Notes under the pieces: generated by a model
The model's database searches: none
Seen by the model: only the letters and a program-made list of their open reading frames with translations
Told to the model about the DNA's origin: nothing
Shown: piece by piece, positions 41,661 to 46,870 of the stretch
Layout: each line of letters starts with the position of its first letter
How positions within the stretch are numbered: position 1 is the first letter of the stretch
DNA from: Pseudomonas sp.
GTDB lineage: Bacteria > Pseudomonadota > Gammaproteobacteria > Pseudomonadales > Pseudomonadaceae
Assembly: GCF_030150285.1 (NCBI RefSeq)
Contig: NZ_JASLGE010000042.1
Span: 1-46,870, forward strand
Direction of reading: 5' to 3'
Length of the DNA: 46,870 bases
Made by a program: the position numbers and the translations under genes

Positions 41661-44521
41661 TAGAGCGCTTCCACCAGGGCACGAACTTCATCCGGGCTGC
41701 CCACGCTCAAGGCGTCGGCGGCCAGGGTTTTAAGGCGTTCCAGGCTCAACTCGCGAACCCGTGCCTTGACCTCGGGAATGCTGCGCGCCGAAACGCTCAG
41801 CTCATCCACACCCAGCCCGACCAGCACCGGCACCGCCAGCGGGTCCGCCGCCAGCTCACCGCAAACGCCCACCCACTTGCCATGGGCGTGGGCAGCCCGC
41901 ACGGTGATGTCGATCAGTTGCAACACCGCCGGGTGCAAGCCATCGGCCTGGGCCGACAACGTGGGATGGCCACGGTCAATGGCCAAGGTGTATTGGGTCA
42001 GGTCGTTGGTGCCCACGCTGAAAAAATCGACTTCCTTGGCCAGCACCGGGGCCAGCAGCGCTGCCGACGGCACTTCAATCATGATCCCCAGTTGCAAGTC
42101 GGCCACCGGAATCTCCAGACGCAGGCGCTCAGTCATGTCACGGGCCGCACGCCATTCGGCCACGCTCCCGACCATCGGAAACATGATGCGTAGCGGGCGG
42201 TCATCGGCCGCACGCAACAACGCACGCAACTGGCTTTCCATGATCTGCGGGCGTTGCAATGTCAGGCGAATTCCGCGCACGCCCAGGAACGGGTTTTCTT
42301 CTTTCTCGATGGGCCAATACGGCAGCGGTTTGTCGCCCCCCACGTCCAGGGTACGCACCACCAGCGGCCGTCCGTTCAGGCCCTCCAGTACACGGCGGTA
42401 CTCGGCCTCTTGGGTGGCTTCGTCCGGCACCTGCGAGTGGGCCATGAAAATCAGCTCTGTGCGCAGCAAGCCGATGCCTTCGGCCCCCTGCTCCACCGCG
42501 CTGGCAACGCCTTTGCTCTCGCCAATGTTGGCGAACACTTCAACGGCATGGCCATCACGCGTCACCGCCGGCTCATGGCGCCGGGCCGAGGCTGCCTGCA
42601 GCCGCGCTTCACGGCTGTCACGCTCCTGGGTGGCGCGCTGCAAGGCCTCGGCATTTGGCGAAACATGCAGACGACCGCGCTGTGCATCGATCAAGAGTTG
42701 AGTGCCTGAGGCCAGTAGCAACACTGACTCGCCTGCGCCCACCAACGCCGGAATGCCCAGGGCACGGGCGACGATAGCGCTGTGGGCCGTGGCACCGCCA
42801 CGCGCAGTCAAAATACCTGCCACGCGGGCCGGGTCCAGACGCGCCACATCCGAGGGACCGACTTCGTCCATCACCAGCACATACGGTTGGTCCGGCTCGG
42901 CCGGGGTCTCGACCCCGCACAATTGCGCCAGCACCCGGCGGCCAATGTCGCGCAAATCGGCCGCACGCTCGGCCAGCAACGCATCCTGCAACGATTCCTG
43001 CTGCCGCGCCGCCGCCTCGATCACCGCCATCCAGGCGGCTTCGGCGCTTTCGCCCTGCTTGAGGCGGGTATCAACCTCATCGGTCAACTCAGGGTCGTCG
43101 AGCATTTCCTGGTGGGTGATGAAAATGTCGCGAATGGCCTTGGACGGGCTGCGCTGAATCAGGCCTTCGATGTCCTCACGCACGTCGGCCAGCGCCTTTT
43201 GCAGGCGTTGGCGCTCCAGCCCCGAAGACTCGCCGCGCAACGGGTAGTCCAGTTTTTGCAGCACTTGAATATGCGCCGGGCCGATGGCAATGCCAGGCGA
43301 CGCCGCAATGGCCGCGATCACACTCCCCGCCGCCGGGGCGGTGAGCACGGCCTCGACATCCGCGACTGTGCTAGCGGGCTCACTGACCGTCGGCAGCGGC
43401 TCGACCTCTTCGCCCAAGCCCGCTTCAATGGCGGCCAGAATCGCGGGCAGCGCGTCGGCGGCAATACCCGGTTCAGCCACGAACTCCAAGACCTGCCCAC
43501 GGCGCGCCCCCAGGCTCAGCAACTTGCTCAGGCTCTTGGCGGACACGGCGGACTCATGCCCGCCGACAATACTGACGCGAATTTCACCCTCAAAGCTTTT
43601 CGCCAATTGCGCCAGTATTTTCGCGGGGCGCGCATGCAAACCGTGGGCGTTGGCCAAGGTAATGCGAGCGCTCGGCCAATCCGCTGGCAGTTCGCCGCCC
43701 AGTACTTCGAGCACGGCCCGGCGGCTGGTCGCCCGCCCCAGTTCATGGCCACGACCCTCAATCAATAAGGCACACAGGCGCTCAAGCAAGGCCTGATGCG
43801 CTTCACCCAGGCTGGCCAGGCAAAACAGGCCGCTAAGCGGCTGGCCCAGGTAGCGAATCGGTTTGTCCGGCGTGACAAAAGCCAGCCCCGGGCGCTTGAC
43901 CGTTTGCTCGCTGTGCAGCCACCACAGGCCATCACCCAGCGGCAACGCCTCCACTTGTTGCAGCACGGCCGCAAAACCATTGCTGACGCAATCGGCCTGG
44001 CGCAACAAACGCGCCCCCCGCCATACCAGTTCTTCAAAATCATCGGCTGACACGCCAAGGCCAATCATCTGCGCATCCAGCGCCAGCTCTTGCGGTGCGC
44101 CTTGCAACAATTTGAGCAGAGCTTCGGCGGTACTGGCCCGCCGCAGGGCTTCGCCCAGGTCGGTTTCGCCCAGCGCACGGGTCAACAACTGCAACAACCG
44201 CAGGTGCTCATCCGACTTGGCGGCAATACCGATCGCCAGGTACACGATCTGACCATTGCCCCAATCCACCCCGTCGGGAAACTGCAACAAACGCACACCC
44301 GTGGTAAACACCAGGTCCCGGGTTTGCGGGGTGCCATGCGGGATCGCAATACCTTGACCCAAAAAGGTTGAACCCTGAGCCTCACGCGCTTGCAAGCCGT
44401 TCAGATAACCTTCGGCCACCAAACCATCGGCGACTAGTTGATCAGCGAGTAATTGCAATGCCGCAGACTTATCCACAGCCGTTTGGCCCATGGATATCTG
44501 CTCTATGGTGAGCTCGAGCAT
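41660..44521 (-). CDS. fruB: Fused PTS EIIA-HPr-Enzyme I for fructose
   Basis: 953 residues carrying the whole soluble phosphoryl chain. EIIA-Fru occupies about 1-145, with active His62 in GIAIPHGTPQTRD. An M-like spacer leads to HPr (about 285-370, His296 in NAHGLHARPAKIL). Enzyme I lies at about 400-953, with His580 in ARGGATAHSAIVARALGIPA and the PEP-site motif DFFSVGTNDLTQYTLAIDRG. It takes phosphate from PEP and passes it to FruA. In Pseudomonas this is the only sugar PTS and is separate from the nitrogen PTS. The ATG at 44521 has AAAAGGAGAA ahead; a frame ten codons longer is rejected. First gene of fruBKA, divergent from fruR. Confidence 0.97.
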   Translation of the reverse strand: MLELTIEQISMGQTAVDKSAALQLLADQLVADGLVAEGYLNGLQAREAQGSTFLGQGIAIPHGTPQTRDLVFTTGVRLLQFPDGVDWGNGQIVYLAIGIAAKSDEHLRLLQLLTRALGETDLGEALRRASTAEALLKLLQGAPQELALDAQMIGLGVSADDFEELVWRGARLLRQADCVSNGFAAVLQQVEALPLGDGLWWLHSEQTVKRPGLAFVTPDKPIRYLGQPLSGLFCLASLGEAHQALLERLCALLIEGRGHELGRATSRRAVLEVLGGELPADWPSARITLANAHGLHARPAKILAQLAKSFEGEIRVSIVGGHESAVSAKSLSKLLSLGARRGQVLEFVAEPGIAADALPAILAAIEAGLGEEVEPLPTVSEPASTVADVEAVLTAPAAGSVIAAIAASPGIAIGPAHIQVLQKLDYPLRGESSGLERQRLQKALADVREDIEGLIQRSPSKAIRDIFITHQEMLDDPELTDEVDTRLKQGESAEAAWMAVIEAAARQQESLQDALLAERAADLRDIGRRVLAQLCGVETPAEPDQPYVLVMDEVGPSDVARLDPARVAGILTARGGATAHSAIVARALGIPALVGAGESVLLLASGTQLLIDAQRGRLHVSPNAEALQRATQERDSREARLQAASARRHEPAVTRDGHAVEVFANIGESKGVASAVEQGAEGIGLLRTELIFMAHSQVPDEATQEAEYRRVLEGLNGRPLVVRTLDVGGDKPLPYWPIEKEENPFLGVRGIRLTLQRPQIMESQLRALLRAADDRPLRIMFPMVGSVAEWRAARDMTERLRLEIPVADLQLGIMIEVPSAALLAPVLAKEVDFFSVGTNDLTQYTLAIDRGHPTLSAQADGLHPAVLQLIDITVRAAHAHGKWVGVCGELAADPLAVPVLVGLGVDELSVSARSIPEVKARVRELSLERLKTLAADALSVGSPDEVRALVEAL

Positions 44522-44862
44522 GCGTTCTCCTTTTCCGGTGCTTGGTGGCACCCGGTATTGTTTTGTATTAAGTCAGCTTAGATCGCTCCCCCCAAAGCGT
44601 GGCAGCAGGTGGGTGAAAAGCAGATTGCGATCAGAGGGAATGTCTTTAAATAGGGCGTGCTGAATCGTTTAATCCAGAAAGCATGGCACGTTACTGCATA
44701 ATCGCTCCCGCTTGAAGCCCAACCTGTCGCTTTGATCGACGTCATCCGGCAGATGTTGCAAAAAAATACAGTGCAAGCAAGGCAGACGATGATCGGCTGC
44801 CTTTATCGGTTAGGATTGGCCAAAATGTCGACATGTACTACAAAAAATAAGGAATTATCGGC
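44522..44862. promoter_or_regulatory. fruB-fruR divergent regulatory region
   Basis: 341 bp between divergent starts. It contains the FruR operator at 44661-44672, described separately, and a perfect ten-base palindrome ATGTCGACAT at 44825-44834, about 30 bases before the fruR start. I see no gene. Confidence 0.6.
44661..44672 (-). promoter_or_regulatory. FruR (Cra) operator
   Basis: TGAATCGTTTAA, reverse complement TTAAACGATTCA, matches 11 of 12 bases of the operator I recall for P. putida FruR upstream of fruB (TTAAACGTTTCA), and also the enteric Cra half-site pattern TGAAxCGxTT. It lies about 140 bp upstream of fruB in the divergent promoter region. Confidence 0.75.
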
Positions 44863-45858
44863 GTGAAGCTCAGTGATATCGCTCATCTGGCAGGCGTTTC
44901 AGTCACCACCGCTAGCTATGTCATTAATGGCAAGGCTGAGCAGCAGCGCATCAGCAGCAGTACGGTCGAACGTGTTCGCGCGGTCGTCGAGGCACACGGG
45001 TTCACCCCCAACCCGCAAGCTGCCGGGCTGCGTAGCCGGCACACGCGCACCTTGGGGTTTATCCTTCCTGACCTCGAAAACCCCAGCTATGCGCGCTTGG
45101 CCAAACAGTTGGAGCAAGGTGCACGGGCACGCGGCTATCAATTGCTGATCGCCAGCTCCGATGACGCACCGGACAGTGAACGCCAACTGCTGAAACTGTT
45201 TCGCGCCCGCCGCTGCGATGCGTTGTTTGTGGCCAGTTGCCTGCCCCCCGACGATGACAGCTATCGCCAGTTGCAAGACCTCGGCATGCCCATCATCGCC
45301 ATTGACCGGATGATGGACCCCGAGCGCTTCTGCTCCGTGATCAGCGATGACTGCGAAGCCAGCCTGCAATTGACCCGCAGCCTGTTGCAGCCAATGCCGC
45401 GGCAAATCGCCTTGATCGGCGCACGCCCTGAATTGAGCATCAGCCAGGCCCGGGCGGCCGGCTTCGAACAGGCCCTGCACGGGTTTGAAGGTGACATTCT
45501 GATCGAACACGGTGCCGCCTTTAGCCGCGACTGTGGTCGCAAGCTCATTGATGACCTGCTGGCGCGCCTGGGGCACTTCCCCGAAGCCCTGGTCACCACC
45601 TCTTACGTGCTGCTGCAAGGCATGTTCGATGCCTTGCTCGATCACCCGGAGCAAAAGCCGCCACTGCGCCTGGCCACCTTTGGCGATACGCAGTTACTCG
45701 ACTTTTTGCCGCTGCCGGTCAATGCGATGGGCCAGCAACACCCATTGATCGCCCAAAAAGCCCTGGAGATGGCGTTGGCCGCCATTGAAGAGCAGCGTTA
45801 CGTGCCCGGTGTCCAGGCGATTGCCCGCACCTTCAAGCAGCGTATCCACCAGGCCTGA
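44863..45858 (+). CDS. fruR: LacI-family fructose repressor FruR/Cra
   Basis: 331 residues. N-terminal LacI helix-turn-helix (KLSDIAHLAGVSVTTASYVI, then NGKAEQQRISSSTVERV), hinge (GFTPNPQAAGLRSRHTRTLG) and a periplasmic-binding-protein-like effector domain (FILPDLENPSYARLAKQLEQ ... CDALFVASCLPPDDDSY ... IAIDRMMDPE). In Pseudomonas the protein represses mainly fruBKA and responds to fructose 1-phosphate rather than acting as a global regulator. GTG start at 44863 with AAGGA nine bases ahead. It is divergent from fruB and followed after 2 bp by the TatD-family gene, so the two are cotranscribed. Confidence 0.95.
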   Translation: MKLSDIAHLAGVSVTTASYVINGKAEQQRISSSTVERVRAVVEAHGFTPNPQAAGLRSRHTRTLGFILPDLENPSYARLAKQLEQGARARGYQLLIASSDDAPDSERQLLKLFRARRCDALFVASCLPPDDDSYRQLQDLGMPIIAIDRMMDPERFCSVISDDCEASLQLTRSLLQPMPRQIALIGARPELSISQARAAGFEQALHGFEGDILIEHGAAFSRDCGRKLIDDLLARLGHFPEALVTTSYVLLQGMFDALLDHPEQKPPLRLATFGDTQLLDFLPLPVNAMGQQHPLIAQKALEMALAAIEEQRYVPGVQAIARTFKQRIHQA

Positions 45859-45860
45859 GC

Positions 45861-46643
45861 ATGTTACTGATCGACAGCCATACGCACCTCGACTTCCCGG
45901 ACTTCGACCCCGACCGCGCGCAAGTACTGGCACGCAGCCGGGCACGGGGCGTGACGCGGATGGTGCTGCCGGGGGTTGACCAGCCGCATTGGCCGCAGCT
46001 GTGGGCGCTGGTGCAAAGCGACCCTCACCTGTACGCCGCCTTTGGCCTGCACCCGGTGTTCCTTGCACAACATCGCGCTGAACACCTGACAGAACTCAAG
46101 GGCTGGCTTGACCGCCTCGCGGGCCACCCGCAACTGTGCGCCGTAGGCGAAATCGGCCTCGACTACTTCTTGCCCGAACTGGACCGCCAGGCGCAACAAC
46201 ACCTGTTCGAAGCCCAACTGCAACTCGCCGCCGACGCTCAGTTGCCGGCCTTGCTGCATGTGCGACGCAGCCATGCTCAGGTCATTGCCACCTTAAAAAG
46301 AGTGCGTGTAAGACGCGGCGGGATCATCCACGCCTTTGCGGGCAGCCGCGAAGAAGCGCGTGAATACATCAAGCTGGGGTTCAAACTGGGGTTGGGGGGT
46401 GCCGCGACCTGGCCGCAAGCGTTGCGGTTGCGCAAAGTGATTGCCGACCTGCCGCTGGACGCCATCGTGCTGGAGACCGACTCGCCGGACATGGCCCCCG
46501 TCATGTACCCCCACCAGCGCAACAGCCCGGAACACCTGCCGGATATTTGCCGGGCGCTGGCCCAAGTGCTGAGCTGCAGCCCGGAGCAATTGGCCGAGAT
46601 CACAACCGCCAATACCTGCGACGTGTTTGGCTGGTCTGCCTGA
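45861..46643 (+). CDS. TatD-family metal-dependent deoxyribonuclease
   Basis: 260 residues, the usual length. A TIM-barrel amidohydrolase-fold nuclease with metal ligands His7 and His9 (IDSHTHLDFP), Glu97 (VGEIGLDYF), His133 (LLHVRRSH), His157 (GIIHAFAG) and Asp207 (LETDSPD). Family members degrade DNA 3'-5' or act on damaged ends. Whether this is TatD, YcfH or YjjV cannot be settled by eye. It starts 2 bp after the fruR stop, so it depends on the fruR transcript. Its stop codon is the edge of a REP element. Confidence 0.93.
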   Translation: MLLIDSHTHLDFPDFDPDRAQVLARSRARGVTRMVLPGVDQPHWPQLWALVQSDPHLYAAFGLHPVFLAQHRAEHLTELKGWLDRLAGHPQLCAVGEIGLDYFLPELDRQAQQHLFEAQLQLAADAQLPALLHVRRSHAQVIATLKRVRVRRGGIIHAFAGSREEAREYIKLGFKLGLGGAATWPQALRLRKVIADLPLDAIVLETDSPDMAPVMYPHQRNSPEHLPDICRALAQVLSCSPEQLAEITTANTCDVFGWSA

Positions 46644-46670
46644 AAAGATCGCGAGCAAGCTCGCTCCTAC
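46643..46670 (+). repeat. REP-type palindrome (copy 5)
   Basis: AAAAGATCGCGAGCAAGCTC followed by GCTCCTAC, identical to 3213-3240 and 20134-20161. The first base is the last base of the TatD-family stop codon. Confidence 0.88.
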
Positions 46671-46870
46671 AAGGCATGCTTTTGATCTGGCTTTTGATCC
46701 AAGGGCCCCCTTAAACCATGCTGGCCGATCGCAGGTTTTGCGCAGTGGGTAACCCGGCAGGACGCCGGGTTAGCCGCGACACGGCCAAGGATGGCCGATC
46801 GCGGCGTGCCCACGGAGCAAGGCCTGTGGTGAGGGCATGCCGAGCCACAGCGAGGCACCGAGTGGTAGGG
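46671..46870. repeat. Part of a larger dispersed Pseudomonas repeat, cut by the window end
   Basis: No gene is visible. The segment shares GCTTTTGATCTGGCTTTTGATC with the units at 20027-20260, and CCCCCTTAAACCA ... CAGGTTTTGCGCAG with 20161-20205. It continues with GGATGGCCGATCGCGGCG, CACGGAGCAAGGCCTG and GGCATGCCGAGC ... GCGAGGCACCGAGTGGT. I recall this last block as a recurring intergenic repeat in fluorescens-group genomes, where it is often mis-annotated as small ORFs. The small minus-strand frame at 46667-46858 is such an artefact. Confidence 0.7.

Noticed and set aside
46667..46858. Small minus-strand frame at the window end
   Set aside because: It falls in the dispersed repeat and reads as a known kind of mis-annotation.
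1..46870. CRISPR arrays, tRNA or rRNA genes, prophage or full insertion sequences
   Set aside because: I looked for regularly spaced direct repeats, cloverleaf sequences and transposase or phage proteins and found none. The only repeats are REPs, the larger dispersed repeat and the 268-bp palindromic element.

Overview
The window is a chromosomal segment of a Pseudomonas, most likely of the fluorescens lineage. The evidence is the gene content and order (mqo with a PA4642-type gene, roxSR next to a dpp-opdP locus, prfC, an OpuC-type transporter, speC, piuC-piuA, fruBKA-fruR) and five copies of a REP-type palindrome built around GCGAGCAAGCTCGC, typical of that group. GC content is high, so nearly every gene casts long spurious ORFs on the other strand. 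I see no prophage, transposase, CRISPR array, rRNA or tRNA.

Layout. Positions 1-4152 hold mqo (malate:quinone oxidoreductase) and four small conserved or hypothetical proteins. 4183-5928 is a half-size ABC exporter of the SbmA/YddA type. 6069-7890 is the redox two-component system roxR-roxS, followed by a SIMPL-domain periplasmic protein. 9315-19975 is a large dipeptide-uptake locus: two near-duplicate DppA binding proteins, an OprD-family porin (OpdP), a third DppA, then dppB, dppC, dppD and dppF, with a hairpin after each of the first four genes. 19976-20444 is a repeat-rich gap, and prfC follows on the minus strand. 22367-26088 is a betaine/choline/carnitine-type OpuC transporter (permease, binding protein, permease, ATPase), interrupted between its last two genes by a 268-bp palindromic element. 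26105-28298 is a sensor kinase/response regulator pair divergent from a TonB-dependent siderophore receptor. Next come speC (ornithine decarboxylase) and the iron-uptake cluster piuC/Sel1 (minus) divergent from piuA, with a PepSY/flavin reductase downstream. 38971-44521 is the fructose PTS operon fruB-fruK-fruA, divergent from its regulator fruR, which is followed by a TatD-family nuclease. The window ends in a REP and part of a larger dispersed repeat.

Functionally this is core and near-core metabolism: TCA-cycle respiration, peptide, osmoprotectant, iron and fructose uptake, and polyamine synthesis. I found no convincing new multi-gene system. The most unusual feature is the 268-bp nested-palindrome element at 24650-24917. 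Removing it on paper restores a precise ATGA stop/start overlap between opuCB and opuCA, so it looks like a recent insertion of a non-autonomous element into a translationally coupled operon. Other points of note are the hairpins after each dpp binding-protein or porin gene, the structured leaders upstream of mqo, opuC and speC, a clear FruR operator, and the repeat family shared by 20000-20370 and 46643-46870.
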